From Cyclina sinensis (taxonomy: Eukaryota; Mollusca; Bivalvia; Venerida; Veneridae): a stretch of DNA of 64,000 bases. This document shows, piece after piece, positions 1 through 11,965 of this stretch. The translations under genes and the position numbers were made by a program. Location of the stretch: the NCBI GenBank assembly GCA_012932295.1, contig JAAONU010000004.1, positions 27,692,304 through 27,756,303 of the forward strand, given 5' to 3'. Positions within the stretch are counted from its first letter, which is position 1; each line of letters begins with the position of its first letter. The notes beneath the pieces are model-generated. The model did not search any database, had not been told where the DNA came from, and worked only from the letters and a program-made list of their open reading frames with translations.

Positions 1-275
1 GCATTGCTTTCAAAGACATCAGCAATTCATAAACAGTTTAAGAAACATTGAGCAATTTATTAACAATTTAAGAAGCATTGCTTTCAAAGGCATCACCAAT
101 TTATTAACAATTTAAGAATCATTGCTTTCAAAGGCATCAACAGTTTAAGAAACATTGCTTTCAAAGCCATAAGCAATTTGTTAACAATTTAAGAAGCATT
201 GCTTTCAAAGGCATCAGCAATTTAAGAAGCATTGCTTTCAAAGGCATTAGCATTTTATTTACTATTTATATAAGA
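1..275. repeat. Short tandem repeat array, about 45-bp unit
   Basis: Degenerate copies of a unit built from 'gcattgctttcaaaggcatc' followed by 'agcaatttattaacaattt' run from the window edge to about 275. Unit length varies because some copies lack the second half. The array probably continues to the left of the window. No coding potential is seen. Confidence 0.75.
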
Positions 276-1883
276 AACATTGTTTTCAAAAACATCCTTA
301 ATTAAACTTGATAGAGCAGTTATCTTTGAAAGGCATCCATATTTTCTTTGAAAGAATCAGCAATAAATAATTTATACATGAGAATGAGGCATCGGCAGTT
401 AAACATTGTCACCATTCTGTTTTAATGGCAACAGTAATAATGTTAAACATAGGCAAAGCTTTGTTTGTAAAACATTTATATTATTAAAAAATTCCACACA
501 GAAGGTTTTGTGATGTTCATACAAGGATGTTTTTTACAAGCCTTTTTGTGTTTGAAGACAGGAACTTAATATTGTTCTGTCTAATGGAATCAACTGTTTA
601 AGCCCCTGGCATCAATATTCCATTGTCGCTAATGAAACACTCCTGTTTTTGTGTGTATTTTTTGTTGGCAGAAAAGATTGTAGATTAGTTGACATTTATA
701 CGGACTGTCCTTATACAGAATGAATGAAAGCTGTTAAAATTACCCAAAGACCACACCTAATACACGCATAGTACACTGCAATCATGTAATAGAGTTGGTT
801 GAAATTCTTATGAACATTGGGGTGTTTTGTTGAGACGATGCTCTTAGAAAAAATTTCTGTAAGGTTGAGGTGTTAGATTGTCGAAAACTGGCTGTATGAA
901 GGAAAATTATATTAGTGATTAGCCTGAAAAAAAAAGTTTTGAAGACAAGACTTTGTTTGAAAATACATCTTTTTATGCATTTTACAAATAAATTTAATTT
1001 TTGATTAATTTTGCACATATTAACCAAAGTATTTAGACTAACACACACATTACAAGAACAATAAATATTTTCTGTGTATCTTGTGCAATTTTTTTCCCCA
1101 GATAAATGAACACAGCCAATTAGAAATTGGTTTTTCAGACTGGCTATAAGACAGGCCATGTTATTAGATGATAAAAGAACTAATTTTTTTATCTGAATAG
1201 CTACATTTGTCAATATATTTACAAGCTGTATAGATATTTTCCTTTCTCACCTGTACTGAAGGTGTGTGTGGGTGTGCCAATTAACAGCATTGCCAAACTT
1301 TAGGCTCCCCGCAGTTTTAGAGAATTTATCAGGTAAATACTGACTGGCTTGTTGGATTTTGTTTCTATGTGATTTTTTTTTTTTTTTTTGCAAGGTATTG
1401 CATCACACTACAAGCATCTTGGCATATTGTCTCAATTTTTTTGTTGTACTTTAGTATTTTGTAATTGAAGGTGATGGATCTTAGGTAGACAGTAGTGAAC
1501 AACTATGATGAATGCATTAAATTTATGAAGATACTAGATAGAGTTATTAAAAGGTACTGTATTTCTTTCCCAAACACATATAATTATACCTCCGCAGAAA
1601 ATGTTCGTGCAGACATCCTGGATATGAACTAAGCAGTGTGCATGAGGGAAATAAGCTATATTGTGAATCTGTGTTTCATATAATTCATCCTTGAATGAAA
1701 TAAAATGATTTTTTTATGAGTTTTCTACTAATGGCAATACTATTCCAGCTTTGAAACAGCAAACATTCAGTTGCAGAACATTTGTCTTGACATGTACTAA
1801 AATCGTGTAGAACTCTTGATAGGTAAGCAAGTCACAGGATAGGTTTGGAACCAATAAGAGAAAGGCTTTGAAGTAAAAGCAAG
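276..1883. other. Non-coding stretch, nothing recognised
   Basis: AT-rich DNA with a T-run near 1373-1389. The only open frame of note is a minus-strand frame at 782-1213 with low-complexity, Cys/Phe/Leu-rich content, which I do not accept as a gene. If the frame at 1884 is a first exon, its promoter and 5' UTR would lie here, but I see no clear TATA or initiator. Confidence 0.5.
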
Positions 1884-2720
1884 ATGTCAAATGCAATTGC
1901 TACCATTCCCAATTACTGTAGCTATGAAACCTTCAAGACTGGTTTCTCTGAAGGTATTGGAGTCTATAGTGAACCTATAGTTTCATGTGAAAATGCCAAG
2001 TTTCCAAACAGGATCAGAATACGCTACTGGGGGAGTGAATATGATGTGGAAGCTACCTTTCTAGTCGATGTAAACAATAATGCAAAATGTGTGCAAAGGA
2101 ATAATTGGAAATTGGCTAGCAGTTGCGATTGGTTTGATGCCTACAGTTTGAAATATGATGGAAGATCGAAATCAAAAGCTTCAACTAGGTTAGAGGATTA
2201 TGAAATTAATGATCACAATCAAGATATTGAAGATGAATTAAATGACAGAATCAAATCAGTAGTGGCATACTCGGATGATTCTGGATTATCTAGCAGTAGG
2301 AACAGTACAGCAAAGTCGTGGCAACGCAAAATAGAACGCGAGACTGAAGGTTTCCGTTACTCTGCTGAAAAGGGTTGCATTGATTGGCTAGAGACATGTG
2401 ATGTAGGTCTTAAAAAGGCAAACTCAGATAGAGACCTGATTAAATCGTTTGAAGAACAATTATCACCGAGGAAATTTGGACTGAAACAAGTACATCAGTC
2501 TAAAACAGAAAATTGCGCTATATTTGAGACTGGAATGTTTCCTGTTTGCCAAACTCATTTGCATAGAAAGTTTGGCACTAATAATAGCTCCTGTGAAGAT
2601 GTGCAAACCTTTAATACAGGGGAGGCGACTCTTGAAGAGGAAGTTTTTGAAGAAGATTTATATTATCTTGGACCCCCAAAGGTTTGCAGATTGTGTTATT
2701 TGTTTATCCAGCTTAACTGA
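1884..2720 (+). CDS. Uncharacterised 278-aa frame; possible first coding exon of the downstream phosphatase gene
   Basis: An open frame of 278 codons in AT-rich DNA, starting at an ATG with A at -3; an in-frame TGA sits 15 nt upstream. The DNA just before the ATG is purine-rich, so an internal 3' splice site is unlikely and the ATG is probably a true start. The product is acidic and polar, with a mixed Trp/Tyr-containing first third (for example RIRIRYWGSEYDVEATF), a Ser-rich middle (SDDSGLSSSRNS) and an acidic end (ATLEEEVFEEDLYYLGPPK). I recognise no domain, and it is not the FERM domain. A possible 5' splice site, AAG|GTTTGC, ends the exon at 2681 in phase 0. It would join in frame to a possible 3' splice site at 9857. 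It could instead be a single-exon gene or a fortuitous open frame. Confidence 0.45.
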   Translation: MSNAIATIPNYCSYETFKTGFSEGIGVYSEPIVSCENAKFPNRIRIRYWGSEYDVEATFLVDVNNNAKCVQRNNWKLASSCDWFDAYSLKYDGRSKSKASTRLEDYEINDHNQDIEDELNDRIKSVVAYSDDSGLSSSRNSTAKSWQRKIERETEGFRYSAEKGCIDWLETCDVGLKKANSDRDLIKSFEEQLSPRKFGLKQVHQSKTENCAIFETGMFPVCQTHLHRKFGTNNSSCEDVQTFNTGEATLEEEVFEEDLYYLGPPKVCRLCYLFIQLN

Positions 2721-4563
2721 AATATTTAAAAAACTGCTAACGTTTAATATATGTAGTAGAAATTTTGTTCTTCACTAATAAGATGAATTCTGTCAGTATC
2801 ATTCCAAACCACTGCTTTCCTGGTTTCAGTTTTTGTGAGAATTGATAGCATTAAGTGAGGAGAGAACTTACACTCTAGATCGTAATTTTTGTTCTCAGGG
2901 GCTTTACTGATTAAAGTTCTTTGTTGGCCAAAATGTACTTGCAAAGTTTCTGATTCTTTCACCTACATAATGGGCATATTCACTAGATAACCTAATTTAA
3001 GGTAAAACTTTCGGGACTGGTACTTTTAAACAGGTGCCTGGTTGTCACTCAGGGAAGGTCATCATAATACTCTGGAAAGTGGTTGTTTGATAATTGCAGC
3101 AATTTTTAGCAAAATGTGTGACCATTCCAAGGCCAGCTTGATTTATTAGTACAATGTAACAACTGGGTATTTTGGTAATATTGATTTTGTAAAAAACTGT
3201 ACTGCCAAAATGAAAAATATAAAATGCAGATCTGCTTGGACATCAATGTTCAGATGTATTTATAATCTAAAGTCATCTTAATGCCCCAAGAGATTTCAAA
3301 AACGGTTTCAAGATTAATTCTTTCATAATAGAAACATTTTGGTACATCATAAAGCTACTTGAATTCAGTACAACTGTTGAGTGTATACTGGCATGGTGAT
3401 GTGTTCTGAGCATACTGCAGACAGAATCATTATGTCTGTTCTGCAAAGATTTATAATAAGAGTGATACACAATCTTTTGAATAAGAATTTCAAAGAAACA
3501 TGAATTTGGCCTCTTGAAAATCACACATTCTTCCCATTTCTGTTGTGATTCCCCCCCCCCTCCCTGCCCCCGACAAAAATAAATAAATAGTCAATTTTTA
3601 TATTGATTTTGTTTGAAATTTAAATGCTGCTTTAATTTTCTAACAGTTTAATGAAATGTTTAAATATTTGACAGTGATAAATATAGTGCACATGTATTTG
3701 TTTGTAACTGAGTAATTGTTTGAAGAGGCCTGCATGGGTAATTGTCTTACCAAGTATGCTTTTGTACAGAGATTGTATTAGCCTTGGAAAAGTTTCACTG
3801 TATCAGAGTAGGGTGGTTAGAATGTTTAACTGTGGTAGTTCTATATTTGCTAAGGAAAGTTCTGCTATTGTAAAGAAGACAAGTCAGTCTTACATTTGCT
3901 GAGAACTGTGCAGCTAGAACATGGAAAGTAGGCTTTATATTTGCTAAAGGAAAGTTTTCGTGTACTAAAGCAGGAAGCTCAATAATTTATTTGCCCATGT
4001 TAATTTCTCTGTTCTACAGAATTAAGGTAGTCTTATATTTATTGAGAAAAGATTCACTGTACCAAAGAAAGAAAATCAGCCTTGCTTTATGAGGTAACGT
4101 TACTCTGCTACAAAGAAGGAAAGTTATTCTTTTATTTGATAGGGAAAATTTCACTGTACCATAGAAAAAAAAGTCAGTCCCTTCTGCTTGCTTGCAGAAA
4201 AGGAGAAAAACATCCATGTTATGTGAACAAGACTTGTTATGTTCGTGTACATCATGCAGGTTTCGAAACAGTGACATCTTGTCTGATTCTTTCCTGCCAA
4301 AAATGCAAAATATCCAGAATAGTTTGGCAGCGTTAATTTGTGACTGGAAATGCTTCTCTGCTCATTAATTAATGGCAGTGCAATAGATTAGAAAATGGTA
4401 GATGGTGTATTAGGTAAACCATTTGGCTTATATCCAAGGACAACAGATTGTGATTAACAAATTTGATTGCTTTGAATTCTTGTACACACTTGGATTTGAA
4501 TTGGAGATAAATAAAATTTGCTTAAACTATGGAATTGTTCAGTAATGATGTAGAAAAATCCAG
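2721..4563. other. Non-coding, no gene seen
   Basis: AT-rich intron-like or intergenic DNA. A C-rich run lies at about 3550-3570. Between 3720 and 4160 a loose motif recurs ('aaagttttcactgta', 'ctaaaggaaagtt'), suggesting an old degenerate tandem repeat. No convincing coding frame. Confidence 0.5.
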
Positions 4564-5378
4564 TTTTTAGTTCACCTGAGCACTGCTCAGGGTGAGCTTT
4601 TGGGATTGTGCATCGTGCGTCGTGAACAATTTGACTTGAACGACATCTCCTCCTTAACCGCTTAAAGTCAACATTGACAAAACATGCCTGGGGTATTCCT
4701 TGCATGAAACTCTACCAAAGTTGTTCTAAGAATTCAATTCCATCAAGAACTCTGGTTGCTATGGCAACTAAAAGGTAAAACTTTGAAAATCTTCTTGTCT
4801 GAAATCAGAAGGCCCTTAGCCTTAAGATTTGGTGTGTAGCATTGTCTAGTGGACCTCTACCAAGTTTGTTCAAATTATACCCCTGGGGTCAAATTTGGCC
4901 CGGCCCTGGGGGTCAATTGATTTTACATAGACTTATTTACGGAAAACTTTGAAAATCTTCTTGTCTGCAGAAACCACAAGGCCGTAACCCTACGATTTGG
5001 TATGTAGCATTGTCTTGTGGACCTCTACCAAGTTTGTTCAAATTCTGCCCCTGGGGTCAAATTTGACCCCACCCTGGGGGTCAATTGATTTTACATAGGC
5101 TAATATAGGGAAAACTTTGAAAATCGTCTTCTCTGAAATGACAAGGGCCTGAGCCTTAAGATTTGATATGTAGCATTGTCTAGTGGACCTCTACCAGGTC
5201 TGTTCAAATTTTACCCCTGGGTAAATTGAGTGAAATTTGGCCCTGCCTTGGGGGTCACTTGTTTTCATATAGATTTATATAGGGAGATTCTTAAAAAAGC
5301 TTTTGATGTTAGCTCAATAGCAGACCCAAAGGCAAAGTATTCAGGTGAGCGATCTAGGGCCATCATGGCCCTCTTGTT
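4564..5378 (+). repeat. Hairpin-ended interspersed repeat with internal ~165-bp tandem units
   Basis: The element begins with 'ttcacctgagcactgctcag' and ends with 'caggtgagcgatctagggcc' plus 'atcatggccctcttgttt', a hairpin (GGGCCATCATGGCCC) followed by TCTTGTTT. Inside are three units of about 165 bp, each starting near 'aaaactttgaaaatcttctt' and containing 'cccctggggtcaaattt'. The element at 18786-20203 has the same ends but different internal units, so the two belong to one superfamily. Class is uncertain; possibly a non-autonomous rolling-circle or MITE-like element. Confidence 0.8.
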
Positions 5379-5379
5379 T

Positions 5380-8300
5380 GTATAAAAATGTTAGTAAACA
5401 ACAATTTCTACCAATCATGATTCTTTCCTTCATTGTTGGGTGGTTTATAACCTTTTTGTTAATGGAATGTCAAGGGTTCAAACTGTCCCTGCCTGTTAGG
5501 TAGGATTTGCAGGAAAAGGACTTTCCTTAAAGGTAGTTTAGGATTTGTAGTATGGTTATCCAGTGTTGTAGCTACATTGAGGCACACTGAGGCAGCTGCC
5601 TTGGTGTTTTTTTGGGTCATATACCATTTTCGATAGAGCTTAGAAAGAACTCCCAGTATCCTCTCTAATTTGCCTTAATGCCACCAAAAACTACTCCAGA
5701 ATGCAGGAAATCGCTCCTAGCAAAAAAAAAGCATGCCCCCGACCCCACTATAAGTTCTGCATTGGTTTTTTTTCAGGTCTGGCTAGCACTGTTATCAAAT
5801 AACAATTGAAAATATTGAAATACTGTTGAACCTGGCTGTTGCTGCCTCTCATAGAAGATACATTCTGCTAATTATGGTACAATTAGGTAGCTGCTCCAGT
5901 CTGGAATGAGATAATTGCTATGAAGACTCAAATGTGTCGGAAGTCTGGTACCCAGTGTCTGACCTCTGTTTCATGAATTTAATCAGTTTACCTTTAGATG
6001 AAAATCTGCAAGTAGCATGCCTTGAAATTGAACTTAACTGAAATAGATACTACAAGACACAGTATATTTACAATGTATACTCAAAACATCTACCCATTTT
6101 TACAGGTGTAGAAAAAACCTTTCTGTGTATTTTTTGTTGTTTTAAAAAATATCAGTGTTGTTAATATATGAAAAAGCTTCAGTCGGACACAATTTATCAT
6201 ATCCTAATTTGTGTAGTACAGACAGTTTAAATTTTAAAATTCCTTAGTGCACTTGAAAAGAAATAAGTTCAGCGATTTATTTTTCTGTCATAATCTTTTG
6301 ATAAAACCATTTTATCGAAAATGGGAAAATTTAAAAACCTTTTCAAGATGTGTCATGCATTCAAACTTGTATAAGCCTGTAATAAAACATGCATAATGAA
6401 AGACGTCAAATGCATTTTTGAACTTAAAAGCCCCCCTTGCATTCCTTTCCCTGATAATTTTATGTAACATTTGATTTAATTGGCTAACAGTGATATAATC
6501 CTGTGTAACAGTAGATGTGATTGGCTGATATGAGTGTATTGACCTTAAGTGAGTGTAGTAAGTGAATTCAAGTGTGTCTTCATACTGCTGAAAATTTGAA
6601 GAGTAAAATTTTATCATTGTCACACTTGAGTTATGCAGAAAGATGTTTTCCTGTTTTAAGATATCTTGATATGTTAGGATTGTGGATTAAAGCTGGCTAT
6701 GTCGTTATTTTGAAAGCGTCATTAAGAAATGTAAACAGTCTTAAGTGAACAGGTTGAAAAGTGTTGTGGAATTCAAAAAAGGAAAAGCTCTGTTATTGTG
6801 TTAATCAAAGTAAAATTGTGATTGAATACAGGAATATATTTCAATTTTTTGAATGGATTTATATTTGTTGTTATTGAACTACAATATTTCAATGCAGATT
6901 TATTACATTCAAACTTTCATAAAGGCATAAGATATTCAAATCATACCATATGTACTCTCAGCTCTGATTTAAACAGTCAGAAATGTCTGGCCTGTATTGC
7001 AGGTGTAAATTATGAAAATATTTCATGGTTGTATAATGGATGTATTAAATTTCAGTAATTCCTTGCCTGGCTGCATTTTTAATGCATTTTTCATCGTTTA
7101 AAGTGAAATTCATGTCAAAACTTTGTCATAAATACATGTAGTCTTCTTGTGAAAGGTTTGTAATTAAATGTGCATAGTGTAAGGTACCTGCAGTATAATA
7201 ATTATGACTGAATGTAACACATAATTATGTAATAATCTTTGTTACTTCAGTAAAGAGATTTAAAAATAAAATAACATAAGAAATTTTACTTTAGGCTGTA
7301 AAGCGCATATTTTGTTGCAACATCTTTTCTGCCTAAAAACTATTTAAATCTCTATCAGCTACTTTCTGAATTCTTACTGAATTTTGAAATTATAAGATAG
7401 CATCAAGGTGCTTCTCTGAAGTAGTGTAACTCAGCAATAAATTTACTGCCATTTAAGATTGTTCTAGCCATTTTCATGTATCTTGGGTCTTCCACTGTCC
7501 AGATAAATAGAGCCGACTGAGTGGCATGTCTAGTTTGGTTTCGACCAGTCACTTGGCAGTGTTGTTTTTTGTTGGTGTAGTCTTAATGGTCAATGTCCTT
7601 GCTTCATTTTCTTTCTTCAGTCATGAAATATAAAAGCTAAAAGTATAGACTTCACATTTAAGACACACTTTGATCTGACCACGTCATGCTTTGCTCCACC
7701 AGGTGCAGTGGTAGAAATTTTAACATTGAAAATTTATGAATAAAAGCCAAGAAAGAATAAATTGTATTTATAAACTGCCGAAAGACAGTACAGGTATATA
7801 TTCAAAAGAATCATTACACCTATGTTATATTCATAATGAAGAAATATGAATCAACTTATTCATAATAAAGATGAGAAAAAGTATACCTCGAATATTTGAT
7901 GAATCAGTGTACACATAGTCAACATTTTTAAGGTGTTTGTTTACATTTATTATGTCAATAAAAAGAGATATTTTACATTTCGGTCTGATAAACAAAATAT
8001 CATGTTTATAAGAATAACATTATTGTATTGTTTGCTTTTGAAAACTTGTGTTAAATTTATCACATCTTATATCTCTGTATGTAATGTCAATCTGTACGTA
8101 TTCTTATTAATAACAAATATTTCAGACACCTGTGTGAGACAATTTTTTTTTCTGTAATTTTGAAAACTGCATTTAAATTGTTGTTTTTTTCCCACTCTGA
8201 AAACCTCATACAGCAAAATTTCCATTCTGACAAACTGTTACACATGTGTCAGACATGCCAGTGTCAGGTTTAACCTGTATGTCTGTATGGTATGTCTGTA

Positions 8301-9855
8301 AGGTAACTATTTATGATACATGATATGACCAAGGTAAAGGCGGGGTAATTAATGTAAAATTCTGTTGCCACACTCTAAGTTTATATATAAAACTTTCAAC
8401 ATAATGAATGCAGTAGCATATGAAAATATTTGTGATAAAATATTGTGGAATTTCACTTCTCCTTGATATAGTGGCATAACTTTACAGCAGGGGACACTTA
8501 AAAACCGAAATTTCAGCTGCGAAAGTTACAAAAGTTTTAAACATTGCAGGCAAAAAGAATTTAAAATTTGTGTGTAAGTTGAAAGGATAAGATAATTTGC
8601 ATTAAATTACATACATGTAAAAAAAAAAGTGAAAGCTTAAAAAAAGAAGTGTAAGAAGAATCAAACAGTGGTGGGATATGACTTAAGAAGAATTTATACA
8701 AAATTTACTGTTTAAATACTGAAATGGCAGTTTAATACAAATCTTGTTTTAAATATAATCAGCTCTAAGTGAATTAACAAAGATGAATCATGGATTTCTG
8801 ATTTTGTTTTAGGATTGTTCATACATGCATTTATTCTGAACATATGGACTGGGAAGATATTCAGAGACATTGATCAATTGATATTGTTCTAAAACAAAAC
8901 AAAAATGGGGAAATGTTGCATCTTTTGTGAAGACTGCTTGTTAGGAGATCTAAAAAAGTTTTATTAAAAAGTTTTAATTCAGTTTCTGTAAATCAGTTTT
9001 CATGGGGTAGTCAAATTCTGGAAATCCCAGGCATTTTTTAAAAAATCTTTAAAGAATACACCCATTAAAAGCTATTTACCTGTTTAATAACTGTTTAGAT
9101 AAGAAAAAAAATGTGAAGTTTATCTTATTAAATATAAAATGTTAATTTTGTTTCTTAAAAGTGAAATACATTTTGTTCACACTGTCGAAGTGAACCTTGT
9201 GATTCCTGATCCTATAAAAACATTAATTTCTGGCTTAAAAAAGAAAAAAAAAATGAACATATTTGTTTGATTTTGAATTTTTTTTATGCAGGCTTAAGTA
9301 CACTTTGTTTGCTTATAAAAAAAGTCCCTAACTCTTGAAAACACATTGTACTCCAGAACAAACAAAATCTCATGCAGACAAATTTTTACATTTGAAGAAG
9401 CACGTCCATTAAAGATGCTGATGAAATGCTTATTTTGGATAATTCTTTTCTATTTGACCATCTGTATGTTAACCCAGTCTTTATAAAGCTGACATCAGCT
9501 TTATTTCATTATAAAAATTTCCTGTTCAAACTCTGTGTCTTTAGAATTGTCCACAAAGGGCAGAAAGTGTAAATATATAGACATTTCTGTTTCGTCATCA
9601 CATCTTTAAAACAGGTGTGATACTAACAATTACTGAAAGCACTTCACATTTTTTATATACAAAACATTTTAAGGATATTTTAACAGTCCATATGTTTGAG
9701 TAAATATTTATTTTTGAAACCCTTTTGTACAGATGAACTAGACTAAATATTAGCTAAATACCAAATGGAGAAAAAAGCCAGATTATAACAATCAAAACCT
9801 GTAAGAAAACATGACAAAAATGGAGAAATGTGTAAGATTCCCGTGGACTTCAACA
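5380..9855. other. Long non-coding stretch, no gene seen
   Basis: AT-rich DNA with frequent stops in all frames; only short, low-complexity frames are open. If the 1884 frame and the 9872 exon belong to one gene, this is intron. No transposon ends or RNA genes were recognised. Confidence 0.5.
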
Positions 9856-9871
9856 GGAGTGGGATAAAAGG

Positions 9872-11965
9872 ATGGTTTACATGGCAGACGAGAAACAAAT
9901 AGCTGAAAATAAAGGCACAAATCTGTCTCAGTCAAGTGACAAACATGTTGAAGTTGAAGATGTGTTCATTGATGTCTTTGAAGATGAAGCAAAAAAGAAG
10001 TCAAGACATTCATTTCCACCCAGTGATAAAATGATGACAATGGCTGACGGGTTTGACGATACTTTTCAAAGACCAAGGTCTTTCTCTGATGCCTCAGTGA
10101 GTAGTGGAAGGCATGGCTTCAAAACAGTTAAAAATGTGTTTCATTTAAGAGGAATGACATCAATGAAAGTGTTTGTTAGAAGGGAAAGCCAGGTGATTTC
10201 AAAAACAGATGGACAAGGAAAATCTGCTGTAGCGGAAGGTGTACCCACAGGCTCACATGGTCATAGGTTTGAGGCTTTGTCAAAATCCTCAGAGAGGGTT
10301 TTAAGTTTAGACAATATTGCTGATAAACCTAGTGCAAAGCAGAGTGGTCCACCAAAGCCAAGGTTACCTTCAAACTACAGACAGTATTTAAATGAGCAGT
10401 TGAAACATTACAAGGAAGCGAGTGATAAGCAGGGAAATTCCGGTGGGAATTTGCAGGAATCTCATTCAAAAACTGATAACATGCATAGCAGGAATGTTGA
10501 AAGATTGGATAAGTCCAAAGATATAAATCATGGCGATAAGTCTAGATCTCAAGATATATTGAGTGAAAATAGAATGAAACCACCTGCTGGAAATCTGCGA
10601 AGAGGAAGATCGTCAGTTTCTGAGTTATCATTAAGACCAAACAGTGTCATTTACAGACACTTCGATCAACAGCTTCAGTCACAGTTGCTCAAAAAAGAGT
10701 TAGATAATCTAAGAGTGTCAAAAAATGTAAGGAGAAAGTCAGAAACAATGAGACAATGGCTTGAAAATGAGTCCAGGCGAAAGTCTGTGGGGGATCTACA
10801 TGTTAGATTTGCGGATGAAGTCATTAGTAAAGAAGGTAAGGGAGACTTAGATAGAGATACATTTAGGAGTAAAACACTGCCAAGGCAGTCTAAATCCTTA
10901 GATCTCATTGTATCACAAAACAAACCAGGAGACAAAAATTCAGACAGACCCAGTGCAATTGCATATCCACAAAGTGGAAACGGAGGTAGTATGCAGCCAA
11001 AAGATAATATTGCTGGAAGACTTAACACTAAGCCAGTGGAAGATAAAAATATCACTCATGAATCTAGAAGCCTTACCCTTACAAGGGGTCAAGGTAGGTC
11101 AAAATCTGCTACTGCTTTAGGAAGGAGCAGAGAGTTTTCCAGACAAGAGAGTGATTGGAAACCATTAGAAGCAAGTCAAAAGACGCAGCTGTCAAGATCA
11201 GCAACAAATCTTAGGAGGAAGCAGAACATGATTACAAAGTTCAACTACTCGGCTGTGGAACAAAAAAGAGAAAATGTTCGAACAAGATACCAGCAGAGTG
11301 ACAAAAAGGACAGAATAGAATCATTTTCTCCTGGATTAGATGATATTGACAAACCTGCAGAGACCAAAGAAGCTGAAGGTAACAGTGTGCAAAAAGCAGA
11401 CCTCAGAGTTGGTACAGGTAATAAAGTTTCTGCTGATCTCAGAGACAATAAAACCATTGGTGATAACAGATCTGATGAAGAAAAATACGCAGCTTTATCT
11501 CAAAGTAAAATTCTTCATTCTAAGTCATCGTCATGGGATACTCAGTCAAAGTATAATTCTTTGATAAAAAAACATGAAGAGACAAAATTGGACAGCAGAA
11601 GACAGGCTAAGCCTGGAACATCATATAAATCTGGTGCTAATATGTCTGAAAGAATGAATTTGACATTCGGATCAGACAAAAATGCTCAAAGGCTAAATAA
11701 TATTGGTGCTCAAGGTGTAAATAAACCCAAAGACAAAGACCTCAGGTCAAAAAAGTCTACAGACAATAATCTTTCTTATAGTGATAGTGAATGTGTAGTT
11801 TCTAAGGGTGCTAGAAGTGCTCACAATGTGCCAAATGTAGGATCAGGTACTATCCCCACTTCGCAGCAGGGGAAGATAGTGCTACGCCAGTGTAGAATCG
11901 GTTCCGATGTGGTTTTTGGATTAGTTGCAGTGCAGGATGGTGCTACAAAACCTTCATCAGTAAAG
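9872..11965 (+). CDS. PTPN4: PTPN4-like giant linker exon (disordered, Ser/Arg-rich)
   Basis: A 2.1-kb exon encoding 698 residues and ending at GTAAAG|GTGAGC (phase 0). This fits the phase-0 exon at 17685 and reads ...SSVK then [10 protein letters not shown]. The frame is open back to 9836, and 'cttcaacag' before GAGTGGGAT offers a possible 3' splice site at 9857 (weak pyrimidine tract). The start is therefore either ATG 9872 (G at +4), the second in-frame ATG at 9881, or an internal exon. The product is low complexity and highly charged, with many basophilic phosphorylation contexts (RRKSET, RRKSVGD, RSKSAT, RSRSFS-like RSFSDAS). These resemble the RSxS contexts through which human PTPH1/PTPN3 binds 14-3-3 proteins. 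The human linker between FERM and PDZ is far shorter, so this exon is a large expansion or an alternative N-terminus. Confidence 0.8.

Noticed and set aside
782..1213. Minus-strand frame of 143 codons
   Set aside because: Low-complexity composition rich in Cys, Phe, Leu and Asn with no family resemblance and no splice or promoter support; such frames are expected in AT-rich DNA.
1..9871. FERM domain exons for the phosphatase
   Set aside because: I looked for FERM-like coding pieces with splice sites upstream of 9872 and saw none; the 1884 frame does not resemble FERM.
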